DNA from: JAYFQE01 sp034927345
Lineage (GTDB): Bacteria > Bacillota > Clostridia > Saccharofermentanales > UBA5734
Length of the DNA: 64,000 nt
Direction: 5' to 3'
Assembly (NCBI GenBank): GCA_034927345.1
Contig: JAYFQE010000011.1
Span: forward strand, 148,129-212,128
Positions 45,786 to 54,946 of the stretch are shown here, piece by piece. The notes beneath the pieces are model-generated. The model saw nothing but the letters and a program-made list of their open reading frames with translations, did no database searches and was not told where the DNA came from. The position numbers and the translations under genes are program-made. How positions within the stretch are numbered: the first letter of the stretch is position 1; each line of letters begins with the position of its first letter.

Positions 45786-47338
45786 TGGACGCTTTGTTTT
45801 ATCAGTTTCGCAGGCGAACAATCAATTCATTGAAAGAGTTGGTGCATAAGCCGGCCCGGCTCATCGTAACCGTTCTGGTCGTGCTGATGCTTGGGTTAAC
45901 CGTTTTTTCCACCTTCATGGGGCAACAGAAACCGCATGAATACGGTGATATTCATGAAGTATACGCCATGATGCTGGCTTTATATGCCATGATCATGGTT
46001 ATCGGCATGATGGCCGGCCTGAATAATGGAGCCAGTTTCTACTCGATGGCCGATGTCAACCTGTTGTTCTGCGCTCCGATTTCGCCTAAAAGAATTCTTA
46101 CCTACGGTCTGGTCAGCCAATTGGGAACAACAGCGATGATGGCCTTTTTCCTGGTTTTTCAATATGGCTGGCTGGCCAATGCCTACAATGCCGGCATTTT
46201 TGATCTGTTGTCCATCATCGTCGGCTATATGCTGGTTGTTTTCACGTCGCAGCTGGCGGCCATGGGCATATACTCGTTTTCAAGCGGCAATGACCGTCGT
46301 AAAACGACGATCCGCTTTATTATTTATGGCGTTTCGGCTTTGATCGTCATTTCCGTTTTACTTCCTGTTTTAAGTGCCGAAGATAAGTTGGCGGCGTTGG
46401 TTGCCGGCGCCAATCAGCCGGTCTACCGGCTCATCCCGATTGCCGGCTGGCTGCAGGCTTTCGCCGTCGGCCTGATGAACGGCGATATCGGGCTGATCTT
46501 CTATGGTTTCGGCTTAACGGTTTTATTGGCTGGTCTGCTTATTCTTCTGATGACTAAATTGAATTCCGATTATTACGAGGATGTCATTGTCGCCGCCGAA
46601 ACGACTTTTACGGCGCTGAACGCCCGCAAAGAAGGAAAAGTTGCCGAATCGGCCCCGCATCAAGTCCGGAAGGGCAAACTGGGCATCGGCAGAGGTACCG
46701 GCGCGTCGGTTTTCTTTTACAAGCATCTGTTGGAAAACCGCCGATCCAAGGTTTTCATCCTCGACGCGGTTTCGATTATCTTTTTGCTCGTCACTTGGCT
46801 TTTCGCGTTTTTTCTGCGTAAAGAGGGCATTTTACCGGCGTTCTTTTTCTCTGTTTACATTATGCTTTTTGAATCGTTCATGGGCCGTTGGGCTAAAGAA
46901 CTCCTTCACCCTTATATCTACCTGGTGCCTGCCAACCCTTTCAGGAAATTAGTCATGATCTGCGCCGAACATATTCTGAAAAGCACAATCCTGTCGATTT
47001 TAACGATGATCCCGATCGGCCTCATCGTTCAGGCCGATCCGCTGGATATAGCAACCTGCATCATCGCGCGGATCGCTATTTCGCTCTTGTTTATTGCCGC
47101 CAGCCTGCTGACGGACTATCTGTTTGGCGGGATGCCCGGAAAAACGATCCAGTTGTTCATCTATATCCTTGTGCTGGCCATAACTGCCGCCCCCGGCGCA
47201 GTCATCAGCATCATCGCCGCTACCGTCCTGTCAAGCCAGGTGGCCGGCCTTTTGATTTTTTCTTTATGGACTACGGCTATATCGGCGGGCATCACCTTGA
47301 TCTGCCGCAATATGCTTAACCGTCCGGAAGCATCCTGA
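45785..47338 (+). CDS. ABC exporter membrane subunit
   Basis: The 517-residue protein has about ten hydrophobic helices with a cytoplasmic loop near residues 265-310 and resembles putative ABC exporter permeases of Gram-positive bacteria. It is coupled to the ATPase gene by a TAATG junction and presumably forms the channel. Substrate unknown. It converges on the cyclase gene with a 7-base gap. Confidence 0.85.
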   Translation: MDALFYQFRRRTINSLKELVHKPARLIVTVLVVLMLGLTVFSTFMGQQKPHEYGDIHEVYAMMLALYAMIMVIGMMAGLNNGASFYSMADVNLLFCAPISPKRILTYGLVSQLGTTAMMAFFLVFQYGWLANAYNAGIFDLLSIIVGYMLVVFTSQLAAMGIYSFSSGNDRRKTTIRFIIYGVSALIVISVLLPVLSAEDKLAALVAGANQPVYRLIPIAGWLQAFAVGLMNGDIGLIFYGFGLTVLLAGLLILLMTKLNSDYYEDVIVAAETTFTALNARKEGKVAESAPHQVRKGKLGIGRGTGASVFFYKHLLENRRSKVFILDAVSIIFLLVTWLFAFFLRKEGILPAFFFSVYIMLFESFMGRWAKELLHPYIYLVPANPFRKLVMICAEHILKSTILSILTMIPIGLIVQADPLDIATCIIARIAISLLFIAASLLTDYLFGGMPGKTIQLFIYILVLAITAAPGAVISIIAATVLSSQVAGLLIFSLWTTAISAGITLICRNMLNRPEAS

Positions 47339-47345
47339 TAAACCC

Positions 47346-47990
47346 TTAAAGGGCAATCTTCCGGGCCACGGCGCGGACCGGACTGCCTTCGCAGCCGGCC
47401 AGACGCAGCGGCAGGGCCATGAAATCGACGCGCTGACCGCCCAATTCAGTTAAATGAGCTAAACTTTCGATTACAATCAATCCGGCGCCCAGTAAGCTCT
47501 GATGCATGGCCGACGGCCGCGGCGGTTCTGCTGCTTCGACAATCGTCGGCAGATCCAGGCCAAAAACCCGGACGCCTTTGCTTAAGAGAAATTGGGCGCT
47601 GCCGGATGCAAACAAAGGTATATCCTGGTAAAAAAGCGGACTGCCGGCGCGGCTGTCCCAACCGGTTGCTAAAAGCAAGATGTCCCCGTCCTGATAGCCG
47701 GACAGGTCGGCTGCCCGTAAATCCAGATGATAACCGGGCCGCCAGGGCAATGATGTGATAAAGGCCGGTCCGGAAAGCCAATCCGGAGGAATTTGGTCCA
47801 CAGTCAGGCCTGACGGAATAAAATGGCGCGGCGCATCCAGATGAGTTCCGGCATGGCAGCTCATGGTCAAAGCAGTAGCCTGTACCTGATCGTGCTCATG
47901 GGTTAAGAACACGCTCAAGTCAACAGCCGGATCTCCCGGATATACCGGCATATCCTTTGATATCGGCAGACTAAGATCAATCCAGTTCAT
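47346..47990 (-). CDS. Cyclase-family metal-dependent hydrolase (kynurenine formamidase-like)
   Basis: The protein (214 aa) carries the family motif HAGTHLDAPRHF with metal-binding His and Asp residues, and starts WIDLSLPISKDMPVYPGDP. Relatives hydrolyse N-formylkynurenine or related amides. No tryptophan-catabolic genes are nearby, so the substrate is open. Start 47990 gives the family N-terminus; an ATG at 48008 is also possible because neither has a strong ribosome site. Confidence 0.85.
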   Translation of the reverse strand: MNWIDLSLPISKDMPVYPGDPAVDLSVFLTHEHDQVQATALTMSCHAGTHLDAPRHFIPSGLTVDQIPPDWLSGPAFITSLPWRPGYHLDLRAADLSGYQDGDILLLATGWDSRAGSPLFYQDIPLFASGSAQFLLSKGVRVFGLDLPTIVEAAEPPRPSAMHQSLLGAGLIVIESLAHLTELGGQRVDFMALPLRLAGCEGSPVRAVARKIAL

Positions 47991-48095
47991 TGACAGCCCG
48001 GCTTCCATGTTATACTGAAATTATCATACTGCGGAAAGGCTGCAAATACCAGCGTCCGCGTATAACAAACCGGCGGGGGACGACAAGGAGGACAT

Positions 48096-49283
48096 ATGGA
48101 ACAGCCAATGATCATCATCGGCAGCAGCATTGCCGGCATTTCGGCAGCCGAAGCGGCGCGCAGGCAAAATCCGGAAATTCCGATCACCATCTTGACACAG
48201 GACAGCTTTCTGCCCTATTACCGCCTGAGGCTTTGTGAAGTATTGGATGAACCCGCCATGAGCGGTCAATTAACGATACATCCCGCTGAATGGTATGAGC
48301 AGCAGCGCATTCGGATCGAAACACAAGTATCGGTAACGGCTGTCGACCCGGCTCATCACCGCCTTCAAACTGCAGACAACCGTTATCGGTCTTATGACAA
48401 GCTGATTGTCTGCAGCGGCAGCCAAAGCTTCATCCCTCCGATTGCCGGGATAAACAGGCCGGGCGTACACACGCTTTGGTTGATGCAAAGCGCCCTCGAT
48501 CTGGCCGGCGCCCTCGGGCATGCCAGCCGGGTCGCCGTTATTGGCGGCGGTTTACTTGGTCTGGAAGCAGCTTATCATATCCGTCGCCGGGGTCTGCCGG
48601 TCACAATCCTTGAAAAAGCGCCGCGGCTACTTATGAATCAGCTGGACCAGTCCGGTTCCGCCGTGTTATGCGGCAGAGTCCGCCAACTGGATGTAACGGT
48701 TATTCTGTCTGCGGACATAACGGAAATTCTCGGTCTGTCGGCAGATCCGGCAAGCGCGGCAGCTGGCATTCGCCTGCAAGACGGACGGCAAATTGACGCG
48801 GATCTGATCCTGGTCAGCATCGGCGTAAGAGCGGCTGCGGACTTCCTCGCCGGCAGCGGCATCGCCGTTCAGCGCCGCATTCTCACCGATCTGCGCATGC
48901 AGACCAACCTGGCGGATATCTATGCAGCCGGCGATGCAGCCGAACCGGAAGGGTATTGGTTTGGCCTCTGGTCGTCCGCCCGCCGGCAAGGCCAGGTAGC
49001 CGGGATAAACGCAGCCGGCGGTCAGGCAGTCTTCGAACGGACGCCGCCGCCTTATGTCATCCATACGATGGAAACCCATGTCGCCGTTCAGGGTGACCAG
49101 GGCCTGGCAGCTGAACCGCCTTATGAACTGGACGTCCATCTGGATGAAAAGAACGGCAATTACCGTAAACTTGTTTACCGCAGCAACAATCTGGCCGGTT
49201 TTATGCTGGTCGGCAACACCGACGACTTCATCAAGCTGCAAAAACATCTCGGCCGGCAAGGCCGGCCTCCGCTGAACGATTAA
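48096..49283 (+). CDS. FAD/NAD(P)-dependent oxidoreductase (rubredoxin-reductase/NirB-like)
   Basis: The 395-residue protein has an FAD motif GSSIAGISAAEAARR (a GSS variant of GxGxxG), an NAD motif GGGLLGLEAAY and the second FAD motif LADIYAAGDAAE, followed by a C-terminal domain as in rubredoxin reductases and the NirB N-terminus. The electron acceptor is unknown. AAGGAGG precedes the ATG. Its TAA overlaps the mfd TAA on the opposite strand within TTAA. Confidence 0.88.
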   Translation: MEQPMIIIGSSIAGISAAEAARRQNPEIPITILTQDSFLPYYRLRLCEVLDEPAMSGQLTIHPAEWYEQQRIRIETQVSVTAVDPAHHRLQTADNRYRSYDKLIVCSGSQSFIPPIAGINRPGVHTLWLMQSALDLAGALGHASRVAVIGGGLLGLEAAYHIRRRGLPVTILEKAPRLLMNQLDQSGSAVLCGRVRQLDVTVILSADITEILGLSADPASAAAGIRLQDGRQIDADLILVSIGVRAAADFLAGSGIAVQRRILTDLRMQTNLADIYAAGDAAEPEGYWFGLWSSARRQGQVAGINAAGGQAVFERTPPPYVIHTMETHVAVQGDQGLAAEPPYELDVHLDEKNGNYRKLVYRSNNLAGFMLVGNTDDFIKLQKHLGRQGRPPLND

Positions 49284-52200
49284 CCGGCTTCCGCCGTATC
49301 CCCACTTCGGGCATTCGGTAATCCGGTTGAAACGCCGGACCGCTCCACAGCACCGGCTTCCGGTTCTGCCGCCATGAAAAGCCGGCGCAGTTGCTCGGCC
49401 ATCATCCAGCGTTCCCGCGCCGCGTTGCGGAAGACCAGATAAGGTTTGGTGCCGGCATTAAAAAGCAACAGCCCCTTATATGCCGGCATCACAAGCAACC
49501 GGGATAAAATGGCCATGTCCGGCGTAAAGTTTTCGGCATAGGTCAGAACCAGGTTGTTTTGCTGCTGGCAGATTCGATTAATCCCGTTTCGCTCAGCTGC
49601 CGATCTGATATAGGCAATATCCGCCAAGGTCAAAGCGGCAGCCGGCGGTTCGCCGTACCGATCGAGCCATTCGTCCAGCACATCCTGATAATCGGCCAGC
49701 GTAGCAATGCCTGCGACCCGCCGGTACATATCCATACGCTGCCCTTCGTCCGGGATATAGGACCGGGTGATAAAAGCGTCGACATCCAGATCGACTACGG
49801 CCGTTATCTTGACCGGCGGCTTATCGCCTTGCAGCTCCTTGACGGTTTCTTCCAGCATCCGGCAATAGAGATCATAGCCGATCGCATCAAGATGCCCATG
49901 CTGTTCGGCGCCGAGAAGATTTCCCGCGCCGCGAACCTCAAGATCCCGCAGGGCGATTTTAAAGCCGGCGCCCAGTTCGGTAAAGTCACGGATGGCCGTA
50001 AGCCGCTTCTCCGCAATTTCAGTCAGGACTTTATCACGTTTATAAGTGACATAGGCAAAAGCCTGCCGGTCTGAACGGCCGACCCTGCCCCGCAGCTGGT
50101 AGAGCTGCGACAGGCCGAGCCGGTCGGCGTCTTCGACAATAATGGTATTGACATTCGGCATATCGATACCGGATTCGATGATCGTTGTACAAACCAGGAT
50201 ATCCGCTTCATGGGCAATAAAAGAACTGACAATTTCCTCCAGCTGTTTCTCGCCCATTTTGCCGTGTGCATAAACAATGCGGGCGCCGGGCAGGAGCTTC
50301 TCGAGTGCGGATGTCTTTTCCATAATCCGGCGCGTGTCATTGAACAGATAAAAGACCTGACCGTTGCGTGATATTTCCCGCAGAATCGCCTCAACAATGA
50401 TCTCCTGGTCATATTCCATGACATAAGTCTGCACCGGGCGCCGGTCCTGAGGCGCCTCTTCCAGGACACTGATATCGCGTATGCCGGACATGGCCATATG
50501 CAGCGTGCGTGGTATCGGCGTCGCGGTTAAGGTCAGCACATCGACCGTCGGACTGATCGCTTTGAGTTTCTCTTTATGATCAACGCCAAAGCGCTGTTCT
50601 TCATCAACGACCAGAAGGCCAAGCTGTTTAAACCGGACATCGGCAGAAAGAAGGCGATGGGTTCCGACCACAACGTCCACTTTCCCGTGAGCCAGACCGC
50701 TCAGGGTGTTCTTTTGCATCGCCTCCGGCGCAAAACGGCTTAAAAGTCCGATATTGACCGGAAATCCGGCCATACGCTGGCGCAGATTGTCAAAGTGCTG
50801 CTGCGCCAGGACCGTCGTCGGCGCCAGCATAGCGGCCTGACAGCCGTCCATCACGCATTTGAAGATAGCCCGGAAAGCGACTTCTGTTTTACCAAAACCA
50901 ACATCGCCGCATAACAGGCGATCCATCACTTTATCGCTTTCCATGTCCTGCTTGATCTCGCTCATGCTGCGCAGCTGGTCGGGTGTTTCTTCAAAGGGAA
51001 AATTCTCTTCGAATTCCTGCTGCCAAACCGTATCAGAAGCAAAATGGCGGCCTTTGACAGCTGCCCTTTCGGCATACAGGCGTACCAGATCGGTAGCCAG
51101 CTTGCGGATCGATTCCCGGGCGCGCTCCTTCATCCGGGTCCATTCCTGGCCGCCCAATTTGGATAAATGCGGTTCCCGGCCTTCGGCGCCGACATATTTC
51201 TGGATCTGATCCAGACTCTCCATCGGAATATAAAGCGAATCGTCACCGGCATAAACTATCTTCAGATAATCCCGCCGAATACCCTTGCTCTCGAGATTGA
51301 CCAGACCTTCATACCGGCCGATGCCATGCGCTTCATGGACCACCATTTCACCCGGAACCAGATCGCTGAACAAATCGATCCGGAGGCCCTGATGCTGACG
51401 CCGCCGGGCCGGCCGCTCGCTGCCAAACACATCCTGAGTGCCGATCACCATCAAGCCCGCTGCCGGCCAGACAAAGCCGCGCGGCATGCCGGATGCGGAA
51501 ACCGGACTGTCCAGCCCTTTTTCCAGCAACAACTGACGCAGGCGCTCCCGTCTGGCTTCCGAACCGGCAAATATCACAGTTTGATTACCTTGTGTGGTCC
51601 AGTCGGCGATTTCTTTCAGAAGCTGAGCCTCACGGCCGCGAAAACTATCGGCCGGCCGGCCGCTGATCGATACCGAATCTGCTCCCGGCATACCGTTGCC
51701 GGACGAAGCGATCTGGCATAACGCCAGAATCCGGCCATACTGGTCAAGACGGATATTGATGTCCACGCCGCGGAAAACAGCCTGGCTGGTCAACGGCAAA
51801 ACCTGGCCTTTGGACAACATCGTTTTCGTCCGTTCGTCCCATTCGGCCTGAGCGGCATCCATCCGGTTACGGAAACGCAGCGGTTCATCTAAAAAAACCA
51901 GTGTATCATCGCCGACTGCATAATCCAGGATCGAGGCGGCTTCCGGGTAAAGCAGCGGCAGCCAACGGTCCAGGGCATTGAAATGCAGGTGGGCCGCTAT
52001 TTTTTCCGCGTCATGGCGGGCCAGCTGCCGAACCTGATCGGCAGCTTCCCGGGTCGAACCGAATGCCAGCGCCTGGCTGTAGCTTTCCTGTCCAACGGCA
52101 GCCATTTGTTCCGCTAAATGGCCATGTTCATCCGGACCGATCAGCCATTCACGGACCGGGGGCACGATGATTTCGGTCAGCATTTCACTGGATCGCTGGC

Positions 52201-52861
52201 TTTGCGGATCAAACCGTTTGATCGCATCCAGTTCCTGATCGAAAAAAGACAGCCTGATTCCCTGTATTTCCTGACGGTCTTCCGCTGCCGACGGAACAAT
52301 ATCGATGATATCGCCTCTTTGGGCAAATTGGCCGGGGCCGTCCGCCAGCCGCATCCGTTCATAACCGGCATTTAATAAACTTTGGCAGAGAGCTTCCGGA
52401 TCGACCGCATCGCCGGTTTTCAACACGATGATGAATTTTTGGAAAATAGACCTGGGCGGCAATTTTTGCACGGCAGCAGCAGCCGTGATGATCAGGGCGC
52501 CGTAATCATTCGCCAGAAGACGGCTGATCACAGCGGTCCGCTGTTGTTCACCTTCGCGGCTTGCCGCTTCGGTATCGGTCAGATTCAATTCACGCGGCCG
52601 GAAAATTAAAACCGGCTGCGCTGTCAGCGCCCGCAGGTCGGCGGCCAAGGATCGGGCGCGCAATTCATCCGGCACCAGAATGCAGGGACGGCGGCCAACG
52701 CTTTCGGCCAGAGTCAAAGCCAGCCAGGCCTTCTGAGTGTCGGTCGGCCCGATGATGTTGACAGGCTGACGCTGGCTTCGGCGTAATAAAAGCTCCAATT
52801 TTTGAAAAGCCGGATCACGCGATGGTTTTTCCAGCCAGTTTTCTTTCGGATTTACAGACAT
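49280..52861 (-). CDS. mfd: Transcription-repair coupling factor Mfd
   Basis: Mfd (1193 aa) removes stalled RNA polymerase and recruits UvrA. The sequence shows the UvrB-like N-terminal modules (up to about residue 480), the polymerase-interaction domain (LVPGEMVVHEAHGIGRYEGL), a RecG-like helicase with GDVGFGKTE, DEEQRFGVDHKE and GRVGRSDRQAFAY, and the C-terminal TRCF domain. The ATG at 52861 has AAGGAG eight bases upstream; the longer reading to 52906 is rejected. It lies 66 bases after pth. Confidence 0.97.
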   Translation of the reverse strand: MSVNPKENWLEKPSRDPAFQKLELLLRRSQRQPVNIIGPTDTQKAWLALTLAESVGRRPCILVPDELRARSLAADLRALTAQPVLIFRPRELNLTDTEAASREGEQQRTAVISRLLANDYGALIITAAAAVQKLPPRSIFQKFIIVLKTGDAVDPEALCQSLLNAGYERMRLADGPGQFAQRGDIIDIVPSAAEDRQEIQGIRLSFFDQELDAIKRFDPQSQRSSEMLTEIIVPPVREWLIGPDEHGHLAEQMAAVGQESYSQALAFGSTREAADQVRQLARHDAEKIAAHLHFNALDRWLPLLYPEAASILDYAVGDDTLVFLDEPLRFRNRMDAAQAEWDERTKTMLSKGQVLPLTSQAVFRGVDINIRLDQYGRILALCQIASSGNGMPGADSVSISGRPADSFRGREAQLLKEIADWTTQGNQTVIFAGSEARRERLRQLLLEKGLDSPVSASGMPRGFVWPAAGLMVIGTQDVFGSERPARRRQHQGLRIDLFSDLVPGEMVVHEAHGIGRYEGLVNLESKGIRRDYLKIVYAGDDSLYIPMESLDQIQKYVGAEGREPHLSKLGGQEWTRMKERARESIRKLATDLVRLYAERAAVKGRHFASDTVWQQEFEENFPFEETPDQLRSMSEIKQDMESDKVMDRLLCGDVGFGKTEVAFRAIFKCVMDGCQAAMLAPTTVLAQQHFDNLRQRMAGFPVNIGLLSRFAPEAMQKNTLSGLAHGKVDVVVGTHRLLSADVRFKQLGLLVVDEEQRFGVDHKEKLKAISPTVDVLTLTATPIPRTLHMAMSGIRDISVLEEAPQDRRPVQTYVMEYDQEIIVEAILREISRNGQVFYLFNDTRRIMEKTSALEKLLPGARIVYAHGKMGEKQLEEIVSSFIAHEADILVCTTIIESGIDMPNVNTIIVEDADRLGLSQLYQLRGRVGRSDRQAFAYVTYKRDKVLTEIAEKRLTAIRDFTELGAGFKIALRDLEVRGAGNLLGAEQHGHLDAIGYDLYCRMLEETVKELQGDKPPVKITAVVDLDVDAFITRSYIPDEGQRMDMYRRVAGIATLADYQDVLDEWLDRYGEPPAAALTLADIAYIRSAAERNGINRICQQQNNLVLTYAENFTPDMAILSRLLVMPAYKGLLLFNAGTKPYLVFRNAARERWMMAEQLRRLFMAAEPEAGAVERSGVSTGLPNARSGDTAEAG

Positions 52862-52927
52862 GATGGACGCTCCTTGTCGGCTAAGGCTGTTCAAAAGAAC
52901 CAGCAAACAGAACGGTTATCAGTCGGT

Positions 52928-53491
52928 TCAGCGGCGGTTATAATGGTTCATGGCAACAGCTATGCCCTTTTGAAGAATCATTTCCACTGCGTCAGCCGCT
53001 TCATTCAAGGCTTTAACATGATCATCCCAGGCCGATTCCGGAAGATTGGACAAGACATAATCAGCAATGTCCCATAACTCCGGCTGCGGTCCAATGCCGA
53101 TACGCACGCGGGGAAACAGCTCGCTGTCCAGGCTGTGGACAACCGAACGCATGCCATTATGAGTTCCCGGGCCGCCGTTTTCCCGGATACGGATTTGGCC
53201 AAAACGAATATCGACATCATCATAGATAACCAGACAATGATCCGGCTCAATATGGTAATAGGCAGAGGCTTCCCGTATTGATTCGCCGCTCAGGTTCATA
53301 TAAGTCGTCGGTTTGATCAGCAGACATTTACAGCCGCCGATCATCCCTATCCCGCTGAGCGCGTGGAACCGGATGCGGTCAACGGCCAGCTTATGCCGTT
53401 CCGCCAAAAGATCCAGGGTGCGGTAACCGCAATTGTGCCAATTCTTTGCATACTGGAGGCCGGGATTGCCCAGACCGGTTACCAGCCACAT
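52928..53491 (-). CDS. pth: Peptidyl-tRNA hydrolase
   Basis: The 187-residue enzyme recycles peptidyl-tRNA. It begins MWLVTGLGNPGLQYAKNWHN with the catalytic His and the Asn of GLGNPG, and has PTTYMNLSG and the DD active-site pair in IYDDVDI. Start 53491 is chosen for family fit; an in-frame ATG at 53512 overlaps the glmU stop. The gene is seven bases from the truncated glmU, and no prs gene lies between them. Confidence 0.95.
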   Translation of the reverse strand: MWLVTGLGNPGLQYAKNWHNCGYRTLDLLAERHKLAVDRIRFHALSGIGMIGGCKCLLIKPTTYMNLSGESIREASAYYHIEPDHCLVIYDDVDIRFGQIRIRENGGPGTHNGMRSVVHSLDSELFPRVRIGIGPQPELWDIADYVLSNLPESAWDDHVKALNEAADAVEMILQKGIAVAMNHYNRR

Positions 53492-53498
53492 TTTATCT

Positions 53499-54557
53499 TC
53501 AGGCACCGGCATTCTCCCCACATATCTTGTGCTGGCCGGTATGGTCTGCAGTCGCCGTATCAGGACGGATGCATATATACGGTCCCAGATCGGCGCCGCT
53601 GTCAATCATACAGGCCGTGGCGACCACATGATCCAAATGAACCTTGTCGCCGGCTATAACATCCGTCAGATGACTGTCAGGCCCGATAACGGCGTCCGAA
53701 CCGATCCTGGTACAGCCATGCAAACTGCAGCCAGGCAAGATCTGCGTATCGGCGCCGATGCTGACTGTTTCGTCAATCCAGGTTTGATCCGGCGCGATGA
53801 TGGACACGCCGGCCCGCATATGGCGCAGCAATATCCGGTTGTTCAGTATTTTAGCCGCTTCCTGCAGTTGAATCCGGTCATTGACGCCGAGAATTTCAGT
53901 AAAATCGGTTTGATAAGCCATCACGCGATGACCTTCGCTGATTAAAATCCCGATTGTATCGGTCAGATAATATTCCTTCTGCTGGTTTTCACAGCCGATT
54001 TTATCCAGCGCCGATAATAATAGTTCCGTATCAAAGCAGTACATGCTGGAATTGATCTCCCGAACCAGTCGCTGTTCCGGACTGGCGTCCTTATGCTCGA
54101 CAATCGCCTGTACGGCGCCATCCGCAGCCCGCAGCACCCGTCCGTAGCCGGCCGGATCCGCCGCTTCGGCCGTTATGATGAGAGCAGCCGGTTTCTCGGC
54201 GGCAAATTGCTTTAAAACAGCCTGAAGCGTTTCTGCACGGATAAGCGGAGCATCGCCGCATAAAACCAGGGTACAGCCAGGTCTTCCCTCGAGGAAATGG
54301 CGGGCCTGCATAACCGCGTGGCCGGTGCCCAGCTGATGTTCCTGTAAAACATAAACAACATCCTCGCCCAGAGCCAGACGGACCTCCTCCTGACGATGGC
54401 CGACAATATATGCCTGATCGCGCACGCCGGCCTGAATCAGAGCATCGCGGATCCAGCCGACCAAAGGTTTGCCGGCGGCCTCCTGAACAACTTTGGCATG
54501 CGCTGAGCGCATCCGTTTGCCCTCGCCGGCCGCCATGATAACTGCACAGCTTTGCAT
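53499..54557 (-). CDS. glmU: GlmU-like uridyltransferase, C-terminal acetyltransferase domain truncated
   Basis: Full-length GlmU is about 450-460 residues; this product has 352. The pyrophosphorylase domain is complete: IMAAGEGKRMRS, QLGTGHAV, GDAPLI, GYGRVLR, EINSSMYCFD, EYYLTDT and GVNDR. The left-handed helix domain begins near residue 250 but stops after RPDTATADHTGQ, so the usual acetyltransferase catalytic His, Tyr, Asn and Lys region is absent. The last 18 residues do not resemble GlmU. The likely role is UTP:GlcNAc-1-P uridyltransferase only. Confidence 0.9.
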   Translation of the reverse strand: MQSCAVIMAAGEGKRMRSAHAKVVQEAAGKPLVGWIRDALIQAGVRDQAYIVGHRQEEVRLALGEDVVYVLQEHQLGTGHAVMQARHFLEGRPGCTLVLCGDAPLIRAETLQAVLKQFAAEKPAALIITAEAADPAGYGRVLRAADGAVQAIVEHKDASPEQRLVREINSSMYCFDTELLLSALDKIGCENQQKEYYLTDTIGILISEGHRVMAYQTDFTEILGVNDRIQLQEAAKILNNRILLRHMRAGVSIIAPDQTWIDETVSIGADTQILPGCSLHGCTRIGSDAVIGPDSHLTDVIAGDKVHLDHVVATACMIDSGADLGPYICIRPDTATADHTGQHKICGENAGA

Positions 54558-54586
54558 GGATACCTTCCCTCCTGTCCCAAAAGCTC

Positions 54587-54595
54587 ATTATACCA
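54587..54595 (-). promoter_or_regulatory. Extended -10 promoter of glmU-pth-mfd
   Basis: TGGTATAAT on the minus strand (TATAAT at 54587-54592) is an extended -10 element 30 bases before the glmU start. Confidence 0.6.
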
Positions 54596-54659
54596 AAAAC
54601 AAACCGGATAAAGAACAGTCAACACCGTCTGCAGACCGATCCTGTCTGAATCCCCATAC

Positions 54660-54917
54660 TGTGGAAAAAATCATGCACAGCCTGTGGATAAAGTGGAAAA
54701 CTCTGTGCATAACCCGGCAGATTGTTTCACACGTTACTATTCTGTAAAACGCTTGTAACAATGCTGTTTCACGAAAGCCGGCGTAAAAGCTCCATTTACC
54801 GGATCATTGATGAAAAATCGCTTCATTGCAAGCTTCTCCGGATTTTACATTATGCCTTCGATTCAATTTCATTTTTCAGCACGAACATTTTTTCTTTGCA
54901 CAGGCCTCTGTGGATAA
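54660..54917. other. Cluster of DnaA-box-like sites
   Basis: This gene-free gap (54558-54946) contains two perfect TGTGGATAA sites (54683-54691, 54909-54917) and near matches TGTGGAAAA (54660-54668), AGTGGAAAA (54692-54700) and TGTGCATAA (54704-54712), all in the same orientation. The sequence 54720-54905 is rather AT-rich. Confidence 0.65.
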
Positions 54918-54946
54918 CCTCAGCGACATGAATATCAGCGTCGTCC

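Noticed and set aside
54558..54946. Chromosomal origin of replication at the DnaA-box cluster
   Set aside because: No dnaA or dnaN gene is near and genes on both sides share one orientation, so a bidirectional origin is not supported.
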